Assembly: GCA_963677165.2 (NCBI GenBank)
Contig: CAXXSX010000002.1
Location: 3,224,001 to 3,288,000, forward strand
Reading direction: 5' to 3'
DNA: 64,000 bases
From: JAFGXT01 sp963677165
GTDB lineage: Bacteria > Verrucomicrobiota > Lentisphaeria > Victivallales > SZUA-371
Shown: positions 8,309 to 16,526 of the stretch, piece by piece
Numbering within the stretch: position 1 is the stretch's first letter
How the letters are laid out: each line of letters opens with the position of its first letter
The notes under the pieces: generated by a model
Told to the model about the DNA's origin: nothing
Databases searched by the model: none
The model's input: only the letters and a program-made list of their open reading frames with translations
Made by a program: the position numbers and the translations under genes

Positions 8309-9499
8309 TTACAGCAGGTCGCGCAATTTATCATTGGCTTCCGCAAGTTCTTCTTTTTCCCGTTTCGACTCCAGTTCGTCAGGAGTTTCTTTCGGTACCT
8401 CCTCTTCTTCATCTGCCAGCTTATTCAGCAGATTGACTTGTGTCTGGGCTTCAAGCTTATGTTGTTCTTCAGCCTTACGAGCCTCTTCTTCCACTTTCTT
8501 TTCAACTGGATTTTCTTCTTCTTTTACCAGTTCGCGTAGAACCGATGCGCTTTCTTCTTCCGTAACACCTTCACTCAGGTATTCCGCAATTTTTCCGGTA
8601 CTGACAACTCCGGCGGTATCAACACTTTCCGCTTTTGCCTTGTTAATGACTTCAAGAAAGTATTCTTCGAGTGACATTCTCGGATTTTCTACAGTAAATT
8701 CTTCTCCCTGCAACTCTTTGCGGAGAATGCTGATTACGCGTTCCATGGTTTCCGGTTTCAGCATCGGAGTAGTTATAGTGCTTTCCTCCGGCTTCATCAG
8801 TAAGTCGTCCAGCGATCCCGCAGCCCGTAGCTTACCACCGTAAAGAATGATTACCCGGTCACAGATATCTTCTACGTCGCTGAGCAGATGACTTGTTACC
8901 AGTACGGTTTTGCCGCGTTTTTTCATGGTCAAGATCAAGTCCTTTACCTCACGACAACCCAGCGGGTCAAGCCCGGAAGTCGGTTCGTCAAGAATCAGCA
9001 ATGACGGATCGTTGATCATAGCCTGTGCCAAGCCGATACGCCGCTGCATTCCTTTGGAAAATTCGCCTACGGTACGGTGTTTGGCATGGGTGAGACCAAC
9101 CATGTCCAGCAACTGTTCTATACGTGTAGCGCGTTCCGATTTGGGAATATTAAACAGAGAACCAAAGAAATCCAGCGTTTCTTCGGCAGTCAGATATTTA
9201 TAGAGATATGTTTCTTCCGGCAGATAACCTATGCGTTTTTTGGTTTCTACATCTCGTGGAGAATGACCGAAGATTGTCAAGTTTCCCGCTGTTGGATATA
9301 ACAAGCCCAGAAGCATTTTTACTGTAGTCGATTTCCCTGAACCATTTGGTCCAAGTAAGCCCACTACTTCGCCATCATGTACCTGGAAATCCACATCGTT
9401 AACCGCCTTGGCCTTGGGACGGTTCCAGAAATCGCGGAATTCCTTGCTAAGCCCCACCGCATTGATAATGGGAGTTCTGCTGTTGCTTTCTGCCATCAT
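8309..9499 (-). CDS. ABC transporter ATP-binding protein with long acidic tail
   Basis: A 396-residue ABC ATPase. Walker A is GPNGSGKS (about 50-57), the signature is EFSKGMQRRIGLAQA (about 146-160), Walker B is LLILDEPTSG (about 167-176), and the switch histidine is in TSHLL. The order and spacing fit the CcmA/NatA group that drives ABC-2 exporters. The region after about residue 225 is unusual: about 170 residues, very rich in Glu, Lys and Ala, probably helical or coiled coil, ending NDKLRDLL. The two adjacent ATG codons at the start are both usable. It pairs with the permease 30 bp downstream. Confidence 0.87.
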   Translation of the reverse strand: MMAESNSRTPIINAVGLSKEFRDFWNRPKAKAVNDVDFQVHDGEVVGLLGPNGSGKSTTVKMLLGLLYPTAGNLTIFGHSPRDVETKKRIGYLPEETYLYKYLTAEETLDFFGSLFNIPKSERATRIEQLLDMVGLTHAKHRTVGEFSKGMQRRIGLAQAMINDPSLLILDEPTSGLDPLGCREVKDLILTMKKRGKTVLVTSHLLSDVEDICDRVIILYGGKLRAAGSLDDLLMKPEESTITTPMLKPETMERVISILRKELQGEEFTVENPRMSLEEYFLEVINKAKAESVDTAGVVSTGKIAEYLSEGVTEEESASVLRELVKEEENPVEKKVEEEARKAEEQHKLEAQTQVNLLNKLADEEEEVPKETPDELESKREKEELAEANDKLRDLL

Positions 9500-9523
9500 A
9501 TCACCATTAATTTCAAAGTTAAA

Positions 9524-11557
9524 TTATTCATCAAGTTCAGCCTTGGCTTTATTGCGATTTTCTTCAAGCGTGAGCTCTTCTCCTGTTCTGACCAGTCTGG
9601 CACTGTTGAAGATAATCAATATTGTGCTGAGAGAGTGAAGTACTGCCGCCGCAATCGGGCTCATCCAGTTGAATACTGCCAGAATCATACCGCCGAAGAC
9701 GAACAGCATACCGATAAACAGGTTCTGATTAATGATGATTCTTGACTTGCGAGACAGGACTACCAGCATCGGAATACGTCTCAGGTCATTTGTCATCAGT
9801 GCGATCGACGCACTGTTTACTGCGATATCACTACCGATAGCACCCATGGCGATACCAAGGTCACCGGCGGCAAGTGCAGGCGCGTCATTCACTCCATCAC
9901 CAACTACGGCAACCAGAGAATGTTCTTTGACTTTCTCAACGTATGCTACCTTGGTTTCCGGCAGGCATTCACTGCGATAATCATCAATATTGATCTGAGA
10001 GGCAACCGTTTCCGCTACAGACTGGCGGTCACCAGTGACCATTGCGCAACGGTTAACGCCGACCGTTTTAAGATCCTGAATAATTTGAGGAGTTTCCGGA
10101 CGCAGTTTATCTTTGAATCCAATCCAGCCCATGGGTTCTTTGCCTTTGGCAACGTAGATTACACTCATTCCGAATGCTTCACTTTCCTTCTGACCTGTAT
10201 GAATACTGGAGACGTCAGCGCCGAGTGATTCGATCCATTTTAGACGACCAAGGCTGTAAATTTCACCTTCGATTTTAGCCTGAACACCTTTTCCGTGTAT
10301 TTCCTGAAAATCTCCGGCTTCCTTCAGTTTAAGGCCGGCTTCTCCTGCAAGTCTATGAAGGGCTTTTGCGGTTGGATGGTTTGAATAGGCTTCGGCTGAT
10401 GCTGCGATCAACAATAATTTTGCCGGTTCAATACCCTCAATTGGCGCCAGGCGGGCCACAGACAGAACTCCATCAGTCAAAGTACCGGTTTTATCGAATA
10501 CAAATGTTTTGATTTTTGAGGCCAGTTCAAGGTGACCTACGTTTTTAATGAATATTCCCAAACGGGCTGCCGCTGCTACCGCCGCGACTACTGCCGTTGG
10601 AGTAGCCAGAACGATTGCACAGGGACATGATATAACCATAAGTGTGATTACCCTTTTGATGTCACCATCGGATATCCACCAGGTCAGAGCTGCGATCATC
10701 AAAATAGTAGGGGTATAGAAGCCTGCATAGCGGTCAATAATCCTGACAATCGGAGTACGACTGCTTTCGGCCTGCAGAATCATATCCTTTACTTTTCCAA
10801 GAGTCGTATCTTCACCGAGTCTGGTAACTTTTACGTCTACACTGCCTGTAAGGTTTTGTGTACCGGCGAATACTTCACTGCCTTCTTCTTTTTCAACCGG
10901 CAGAGATTCTCCTGTTATCGATGCCTGATTAACGGTACTTTCACCTTTTACGATCACACCATCGATCGGGAAGTTATCACCAGGGCGAACCCGGATTACG
11001 TCGTTAATTTTCAGGTCTGCAACTAGAACTTCAATTTCCTGCCCGTCCTCGCCGAGTTTTCCAGCGGTATTAGGAGTGAGTTTTACCAGTTCCTCAATGG
11101 AACGTTGAGCTCCGGTAGCGGTTCTGGATTCAATAATAATCGTAATCAGCAGGAAAAAGGCGATAATTCCGGCAATCTGGAAATTCTTCCCTGCAAGTGC
11201 GGCAAGAATAGCCAGCGCAACCAGTTCATTCATATAAACCTGACCTTTAAAGAGGTCTTTGATTGCGGTAATGATGATTGGATAGGCCAGAATAAATGCA
11301 CCGCAGATTGCGCTTAATGAAGCGGTAAATACCTGACTAGGGAAAAACCAGCCTAAAATGTATGAGTTTAGTACAAAGAAACCGCCAATAACGGCGAATG
11401 ACAGTCTTCCCATTGAACGATCATGGTGATGATGTCCTTCGGAAGCGTCTCCACCGCATACGGGACAGACGATTCCTCCCGACGTGTGTTTATGCTCATG
11501 TTTGTGGTCATGATCATGACCTTGACAACATTCTGTTGCAACAGTGGCTTCAGCCAT
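9524..11557 (-). CDS. Heavy-metal translocating P-type ATPase (P1B)
   Basis: A 677-residue metal pump. The N-terminus (1-50) is His-rich with a CPVC pair and replaces the usual ferredoxin-like metal domain. It has the TGES actuator loop (about 215-218), the CPC membrane motif (311-313) and DKTGT with phosphorylated Asp355, followed by the HPTAKAL and GDGVNDAP motifs. Metal choice is unclear. The last two membrane helices lack the YN and MxxSS pattern of copper pumps and the Asp of zinc/cadmium pumps, and instead carry AVLHSLSTILIIFNS. It lies between SPFH genes and ABC exporter genes at 24-32 bp spacing, apparently in one operon. Confidence 0.88.
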   Translation of the reverse strand: MAEATVATECCQGHDHDHKHEHKHTSGGIVCPVCGGDASEGHHHHDRSMGRLSFAVIGGFFVLNSYILGWFFPSQVFTASLSAICGAFILAYPIIITAIKDLFKGQVYMNELVALAILAALAGKNFQIAGIIAFFLLITIIIESRTATGAQRSIEELVKLTPNTAGKLGEDGQEIEVLVADLKINDVIRVRPGDNFPIDGVIVKGESTVNQASITGESLPVEKEEGSEVFAGTQNLTGSVDVKVTRLGEDTTLGKVKDMILQAESSRTPIVRIIDRYAGFYTPTILMIAALTWWISDGDIKRVITLMVISCPCAIVLATPTAVVAAVAAAARLGIFIKNVGHLELASKIKTFVFDKTGTLTDGVLSVARLAPIEGIEPAKLLLIAASAEAYSNHPTAKALHRLAGEAGLKLKEAGDFQEIHGKGVQAKIEGEIYSLGRLKWIESLGADVSSIHTGQKESEAFGMSVIYVAKGKEPMGWIGFKDKLRPETPQIIQDLKTVGVNRCAMVTGDRQSVAETVASQINIDDYRSECLPETKVAYVEKVKEHSLVAVVGDGVNDAPALAAGDLGIAMGAIGSDIAVNSASIALMTNDLRRIPMLVVLSRKSRIIINQNLFIGMLFVFGGMILAVFNWMSPIAAAVLHSLSTILIIFNSARLVRTGEELTLEENRNKAKAELDE

Positions 11558-11589
11558 AGTAACACCCTTGATTTTATATTAAACTGTAA

Positions 11590-12696
11590 TTATTTCTTCT
11601 TTTTAATGTTTTTCGGCTCAGTATTGATTTTAAGCCTGACTTCCTGACGGCTGTTCGGACCTCCCTTATACAGGATATATTTATCCTTGACAACACTTAT
11701 GACATCTCCAAGTGTGTTGTTATAGAGAGAAACTAAGACCGTTTCAGGACTTAAGTCGTATTCATTTTTTATACTTTCAAAGTAAATTGTTTCAGCTTTT
11801 ACTTCAGCAACAATGCGTTTCTTATAATTTTTGGCTGTAGCCACAATAATAGCTGCTTGAGAAATTGCCGCATTTTGGGTTTCCACTTGATAGGCCAATG
11901 CCTTATTTACTTCTGAATCTTTCTGCTGCTGGGCGCTGCTAACTTCATCAAACGCAGCCTTGGCTTTCAGTGGCGGAGAGTATTTTAGCAAACTTACATT
12001 TTCAATCATAACTCCGGCATTGAGATCAGCTACAGTCTGCTTGAATTTATTTTTGACCTGTTCCGTATATTTTTGGTTGTTATACAATGTTTGATCTACT
12101 TTTTGGATCGCGGTTTCTTTTATTACAACCTGTTTGAGAATATTTTTCAAACTAAAAACCGGGCCACCGGAATAAAGGCTGTTGGTGATAGATTTGTTAC
12201 TTTCAACTTTTTCTATAAACGGGGCCATTGCTGAAATAAAATACTCGTAGTATTTTTTTGCGTCTGTAACTCTGTAGTCAACTTTCCATGTCGTATGGAC
12301 GATATTGATGTCTCCAGTAATCAGATAGTTGTCACGACCCGGTTCCAGAGGTTTTCCCTGCGGGCCTTCCGGACCTTGTTTCGGAGACGGCATTGCTTCA
12401 AAATCAACCAGAAAGGTTTGCTGGTTCAGTTTAATTCTAACCAGTTCATTGATTGGTTTTGGCAGACGCCAGTACCAGTTTTGATCCAGTACTTCCATCA
12501 GTTTTCCAAATCGCAGAACCAATACATTTTCCTGAGCTTCAACGATAATAAAACTCTTGATACCGAAGAAATATATCAGTAAGCCGAAAATCAGGATTAC
12601 CATTGCGATAAAAGCTACCTTCAAACTTTTTACAAAGGACTTTAGGCCCAGATCATATTTTCCGTAACCCTGTTCCGAATGTTGTGTTTCATTCAT
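11590..12696 (-). CDS. SPFH/Band 7 protein, HflK-like
   Basis: A 368-residue protein with a single N-terminal membrane anchor (about 30-53) followed by an SPFH domain: EAQENVLVLRFGKL, then YWRLPKPINE. A long helical region rich in Ala, Glu and Lys follows, with PPLKAKAAFDEVSSAQQQ, the usual HflK/prohibitin coiled-coil start. SPFH proteins assemble ring- or cage-like membrane microdomains and modulate FtsH. It ends KKK-rich. It lies 23 bp after the HflC-like gene and 32 bp before the metal ATPase gene. The symbol hflK is withheld because three SPFH paralogues occur side by side. Confidence 0.83.
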   Translation of the reverse strand: MNETQHSEQGYGKYDLGLKSFVKSLKVAFIAMVILIFGLLIYFFGIKSFIIVEAQENVLVLRFGKLMEVLDQNWYWRLPKPINELVRIKLNQQTFLVDFEAMPSPKQGPEGPQGKPLEPGRDNYLITGDINIVHTTWKVDYRVTDAKKYYEYFISAMAPFIEKVESNKSITNSLYSGGPVFSLKNILKQVVIKETAIQKVDQTLYNNQKYTEQVKNKFKQTVADLNAGVMIENVSLLKYSPPLKAKAAFDEVSSAQQQKDSEVNKALAYQVETQNAAISQAAIIVATAKNYKKRIVAEVKAETIYFESIKNEYDLSPETVLVSLYNNTLGDVISVVKDKYILYKGGPNSRQEVRLKINTEPKNIKKKK

Positions 12697-12719
12697 AAGT
12701 CAACTCCGTTGTAGGGTTA

Positions 12720-13658
12720 TTATTTACCGGTCTTTTTATTACTGTCCAGCTTTTCCGATCCCATTTTTAAGATATCAAACGGAGCTGAATCAGTATCAAG
12801 AATAAGTGTGGTTTTCTTGCCCATGACTTTTTTGAGAGAATCCAATTTTCTCAGGAAAATTGCCAGTTCCGGATTTTCTTTAAATTTGGCGTAGTATTTA
12901 GCCGCTTCTGCGTCACCTTCCGCTCTGATTCCTTTGGCCTGTGCCTGTGCTTCGGTCAGAATATTCATTTTTTCCTGATCGGCTTCGGTGCGGATTTTTT
13001 GTGCTTCACGTTTACCTTTTGAGCGGAAACCGCTGGAAACCGTTTTGCGTTCTGCGATCATACGGTTGAATACTTCTTTCGTATTGCTTTTGGGAACTTC
13101 AATACAGTTGATGCCTACGGTGATAATTTCCATGCCGCGGCTTTTGCACTTATCCTCAAGAAGCTCTTTGATTTCTATTTCCATTTTATCAAGCATCATC
13201 TTGTTGGGATCGGTATTTACAAACTGGTCAAAGTTATATCGACCGATAATTGCCTTGTTTGCACTTCTCAGCCAGTCAGTCAGATAACCTTCGGCGGATA
13301 TTACTGAAACCATTTGCTTGTAAAATGCTTTCGGATCGTTGATTTTATAGTTGACATAAGAACCGATGATAATATTCTGTCCGTTTTTTGTCAGAGTTTC
13401 TTCCAACTTCCCGGCGGAACCTTCAAAACAGCGAACGCGGTTGTCAAACTTGTGAATACTTTGAATTGGATAAGGCCAGCGCCAGTGCCAGCCCGGAGAA
13501 TCTACTGTGCTCAATCTACCGAGAGTGGAAACAACGGCACATTCAGTAGTTTTTACCTGGAATGAAAAAATTATTATCAAAAAAAGTGCGGCTACGATTG
13601 CCCCTAGAAACATGGTTCCCCAGTGTCTGGTTTTCTTTGTTTCATTTTCCGTTGACAT
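12720..13658 (-). CDS. SPFH/Band 7 protein, HflC-like
   Basis: A 312-residue protein with an N-terminal membrane anchor (about 14-33), then CAVVSTLGRLSTVDSPGWHW at the SPFH entrance. FNRMIAERKTVSSGFRSKGK and the EAQKIRTEADQEK and RAEGDAEAAKYYAKF segments follow. This pattern (a RMxAER motif followed by an AEAD/AEGDA helix) is characteristic of HflC. HflC normally pairs with HflK to form a cage around FtsH in the cytoplasmic membrane. It is the middle of three adjacent SPFH genes. Confidence 0.85.
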   Translation of the reverse strand: MSTENETKKTRHWGTMFLGAIVAALFLIIIFSFQVKTTECAVVSTLGRLSTVDSPGWHWRWPYPIQSIHKFDNRVRCFEGSAGKLEETLTKNGQNIIIGSYVNYKINDPKAFYKQMVSVISAEGYLTDWLRSANKAIIGRYNFDQFVNTDPNKMMLDKMEIEIKELLEDKCKSRGMEIITVGINCIEVPKSNTKEVFNRMIAERKTVSSGFRSKGKREAQKIRTEADQEKMNILTEAQAQAKGIRAEGDAEAAKYYAKFKENPELAIFLRKLDSLKKVMGKKTTLILDTDSAPFDILKMGSEKLDSNKKTGK

Positions 13659-13710
13659 TTACAGTCTCCTTCAATTTTATGTTATAATATTTTTATTGTT
13701 ATTGATAATT

Positions 13711-15621
13711 TTATTGTTTGATATCGCCAAGGTCAGCATCAAGCAGGTCAAGTCTGGTTTTTTCTTCCAGGTTGATCTCATATACTTCATACGGAACGGA
13801 TTGAGAGAATATGTATTTTCTAATATTGCCACAATCTCGTTCAAAGAAATCCAGATAAGTTCTGAGTTTAAACATATCCGGCATAATTTTATAGGATATA
13901 AGTTGTTTCATGAAACGATCAGCTTCAGCCTTGGCTACAGTTTTAACATTGTAGCTGTAGGATTTTGCTTCGGTAACGATTTTCAGCGCTTCCGCTTCTG
14001 CAGCCGGTATGGTTACGATTTCATATTCTTTACCCTTGAGGATTTCAGTTTCCATATTTTCCTGGGCGTTGATGACGTCCTGGTATGCCGGAGCTACTTT
14101 TTCAACAGGCGGGTGAACATCTTGAACATTTACAGAAACAATTTTAACGCCAAGATCTTCTCTTTTGCATTCAGTTTGAATTTGGCTGATCAAGTCTGTA
14201 GTCGTTTTTTGGCGTCCTTGTGACATGACTCCAAGTAAATCAACACTGCAGAAATATTTAGATACGATTTGTTCTCCAATGTTTTTGACTACTTTCTTAG
14301 GATCAATTGTACCGTAAAGATATTCCCAAGCCTGATCTTTATTGATTGTAAAATCGATCGGGATACTGGCTTCCAGAATGGAAACCGCGCCGATTGTTAT
14401 ATTTTCCTTCTCGTCGCGGCGTTTTACCGCAACCAGATAATTCTTTTCTTTTTTGTAATGTTTTTTGGTCCATGTAATAACTTGAGGTTGTACGGCCCGA
14501 CCATTTTTCATTTCCATTTTGGCACCGATTCTAACCTGGTAAACAATATCAGTGGAAATGGTTCTCATATTGCCGATCGGATATGGCCAGCGGAAATAAA
14601 CTCCGGGTTCGTAAACTTTTTTTGATGCGCTGCCAAAAGTTTCAAAGAAACCAACTTCGTTATGTTTTACTTCATAAAATCCCGTAAAACACCACAGCAG
14701 GAGCAACCACACAAGTACCATTGGAATAATTGCGCGTTCAAAAAAGAGATATAGTGAAGTTTTTGAAATTTTAAAACCAAACTGGTAGTCGAGGGTATCG
14801 GAAATGTTGCGCACTACGCCGCCAGGTTCAGTAAACAGTGCCAGAATACGGCTTTCGTATACCGGTCTGACTTCCTCAATTGTTCTTGGACGATAAAATT
14901 CAGTAATAAAACTGATAATAAGTTCAAAATCAAGAATGACAAAGAAAATCATGATAGATTTGGCGATCACTTTATCGATTTGGACTTTTCCATAGCTGTA
15001 GCACATTGCGGAAACCAGGCCAAGAAGACTGACCACAAAACCGGCAATCAGCCAGGAACCGACTGCCCGAAGCCATCGGAAATTTTTGTCGCGTGACTGA
15101 CCAATACAGAAAGCCCCGCCAAAAGCGCCGGCCAACATAAGAACTGCTTCGATAAAAGCGATTTGAAGTGGTTTCGCAGGTTTTGGAATCTCTATCCGTC
15201 CCTGCCATTGACGCCAGAAAAGAATAAGAAGAACAGTGATAATAATAAAACTTAATACGGAAAGTACATACGGGGCAAATTTTTCATAGTTAGAGAAGGT
15301 TCTGCCGGAAGTGAAGCGAACGTCGCTTTCCACGTCGAAGGCTGAGTCTTTTCGTTCTTTCAGTAGTGCTTTGTCGGCTTCTTCCTGACGGGCAGCTGAA
15401 AATAATTTGCTGTAAATCAGTGAAGCCGCAGCAAACAGTGTCGCAATTACAAAAGGAATTAATCCTAATGCATAGCTGTCAAGCCCAGCCCACTTGGATA
15501 CCACCCCTGAAAAGAGAATCAGGAAGGTGACAATCAATGCACCGATTCCCACAAACAGGGAAACGGTAAAGAGAAGTTTAGAGCTCTCAATGTCGCTCTT
15601 GATTTGGATGTCATTTGCCAT
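13711..15621 (-). CDS. Polytopic membrane protein with C-terminal SPFH domain
   Basis: A 636-residue protein with an uncommon layout. Hydrophobic segments near 17-40, 47-70, 112-135, 147-168, 181-210, 218-238 and 291-312 suggest about seven membrane helices. They are followed by an HflK-like SPFH domain (EVKHNEVGFFETFGSASK, then YFRWPYPIGN) and a C-terminal helical region with PPVEKVAPAYQDVINAQENM. Usual HflK proteins have one anchor and about 350-420 residues, so the first 290 residues are an added membrane module. It is the first gene of the leftward cluster. Its C-terminal motif strongly supports SPFH; the role of the membrane half is unknown. Confidence 0.75.
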   Translation of the reverse strand: MANDIQIKSDIESSKLLFTVSLFVGIGALIVTFLILFSGVVSKWAGLDSYALGLIPFVIATLFAAASLIYSKLFSAARQEEADKALLKERKDSAFDVESDVRFTSGRTFSNYEKFAPYVLSVLSFIIITVLLILFWRQWQGRIEIPKPAKPLQIAFIEAVLMLAGAFGGAFCIGQSRDKNFRWLRAVGSWLIAGFVVSLLGLVSAMCYSYGKVQIDKVIAKSIMIFFVILDFELIISFITEFYRPRTIEEVRPVYESRILALFTEPGGVVRNISDTLDYQFGFKISKTSLYLFFERAIIPMVLVWLLLLWCFTGFYEVKHNEVGFFETFGSASKKVYEPGVYFRWPYPIGNMRTISTDIVYQVRIGAKMEMKNGRAVQPQVITWTKKHYKKEKNYLVAVKRRDEKENITIGAVSILEASIPIDFTINKDQAWEYLYGTIDPKKVVKNIGEQIVSKYFCSVDLLGVMSQGRQKTTTDLISQIQTECKREDLGVKIVSVNVQDVHPPVEKVAPAYQDVINAQENMETEILKGKEYEIVTIPAAEAEALKIVTEAKSYSYNVKTVAKAEADRFMKQLISYKIMPDMFKLRTYLDFFERDCGNIRKYIFSQSVPYEVYEINLEEKTRLDLLDADLGDIKQ

Positions 15622-15785
15622 AATTGTACTCTTATATTAATTTGGTATTAAAAAGTAATATTTAAAAATGCGTTTATTTTACCATTATTTAACACTAAAA
15701 CAAGTATTTCCCCTATGATTATTACATGATTTTTCAGTATAGACATCATACAATCAATAAAAGTTCCCTGTTTTCAAAAAAAAAA

Positions 15786-16331
15786 TTATTTTTCTTTTTT
15801 CTGATTTGCCAGTTGTTTTTGTTCGATATCTGAATTTTGCTGTTTCTGTAATTCTTTGCCGGATGGCTTTGTTCTGAGACGGAGGAAGTAAGCTTTAACA
15901 ATTGTCTCATAGGTTTTAACCGTTTTTAACTGTTGATCGCTGGTTTGTCCAAAAGAGTTTGTTGATAATTTAGTTCCGTCAGGGTTCCAATTACCCGCTC
16001 CGGATGCACTGGTTGGGTCAAAACCGGGAGAATCGCCGGAAGGCATGGAGTACGAGCCTGTTTCAATGCTTTTACTGCTGACGATATGAATCGCATCGGC
16101 ACCAACAGATTTTGCTTCATCAATTAATTTCTGTTTGATTTCGTATCCGGTATAGCTGCCGGGAAATGAGCGGGCGTCTTTGCCGATTATTTTGTATTGA
16201 GGCGGAATTTTTCCTGAAACAACAGTGACTTTAGTCGTTGGTTCATAACGTTGCCCGATGTAACTGCTTACGCAACCTCCCATCATGATAGCAAGAATGA
16301 TGCAGGTTTGTATTTTTAATACCGATTTCAA
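15786..16331 (-). CDS. Predicted lipoprotein of unknown function
   Basis: A 181-residue exported protein. The leader ends in MMGGC, so Cys20 is a likely lipidated residue. A segment with GKIPPQYKIIGKDARSFPG, followed by LIDEAKSVGADAIHI, resembles small outer-membrane lipoproteins of the YbjQ/RcsF-like type, but I cannot place it in a named family. The C-terminus is polar and Gln/Lys-rich. It has its own promoter-like sequence upstream and lies 164 bp before the first gene of the SPFH cluster on the same strand. Confidence 0.6.
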   Translation of the reverse strand: MKSVLKIQTCIILAIMMGGCVSSYIGQRYEPTTKVTVVSGKIPPQYKIIGKDARSFPGSYTGYEIKQKLIDEAKSVGADAIHIVSSKSIETGSYSMPSGDSPGFDPTSASGAGNWNPDGTKLSTNSFGQTSDQQLKTVKTYETIVKAYFLRLRTKPSGKELQKQQNSDIEQKQLANQKKEK

Positions 16332-16378
16332 GTCTGAACCCCTTCTCTGTTATTACCTGACTTATTAACATAGTTGAT

Positions 16379-16407
16379 ATTATACACAAATCAACCCGGT
16401 ATTCCAA
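16379..16407 (-). promoter_or_regulatory. Sigma70-like promoter for the lipoprotein gene
   Basis: Read leftward, TTGGAA (16407-16402) and a perfect TATAAT (16384-16379) are separated by 17 bp. The lipoprotein start codon lies 48 bp downstream. This is a close match to the housekeeping promoter consensus. It suggests that this gene is transcribed independently of the large gene upstream. Confidence 0.6.
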
Positions 16408-16469
16408 GTTTTAAGAGCGGTAATTTTGAAAGAAATATGATTGTATCAAGTGAAGGAGGTATATATGCT

Positions 16470-16503
16470 GATATCCGGCAGTTATTTTTATCTGCCGGAT
16501 ATC
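16470..16503 (-). terminator. Perfect 12-bp inverted repeat after the gene at 16527
   Basis: GATATCCGGCAG and its exact complement flank a 10-nt AT-rich loop, 23 bp beyond the stop of the leftward gene. No T-run follows on either strand, so it is not a textbook intrinsic terminator. It could be a transcript-end or RNA-stabilising hairpin. On the plus strand it lies inside a tiny ORF with a strong ribosome site (see findings). Confidence 0.5.
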
Positions 16504-16526
16504 GGACAATATAAAAGAAGCTGAAT

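Noticed and set aside
8334..8843. Ser-rich 169-codon frame on the plus strand
   Set aside because: It is the antisense of the acidic ABC ATPase tail; its Ser-rich composition mirrors Glu/Lys codons and it has no family features.
15650..15785. Regulatory RNA between the lipoprotein and SPFH genes
   Set aside because: AT-rich with no stable hairpin or known riboswitch core that I can see.
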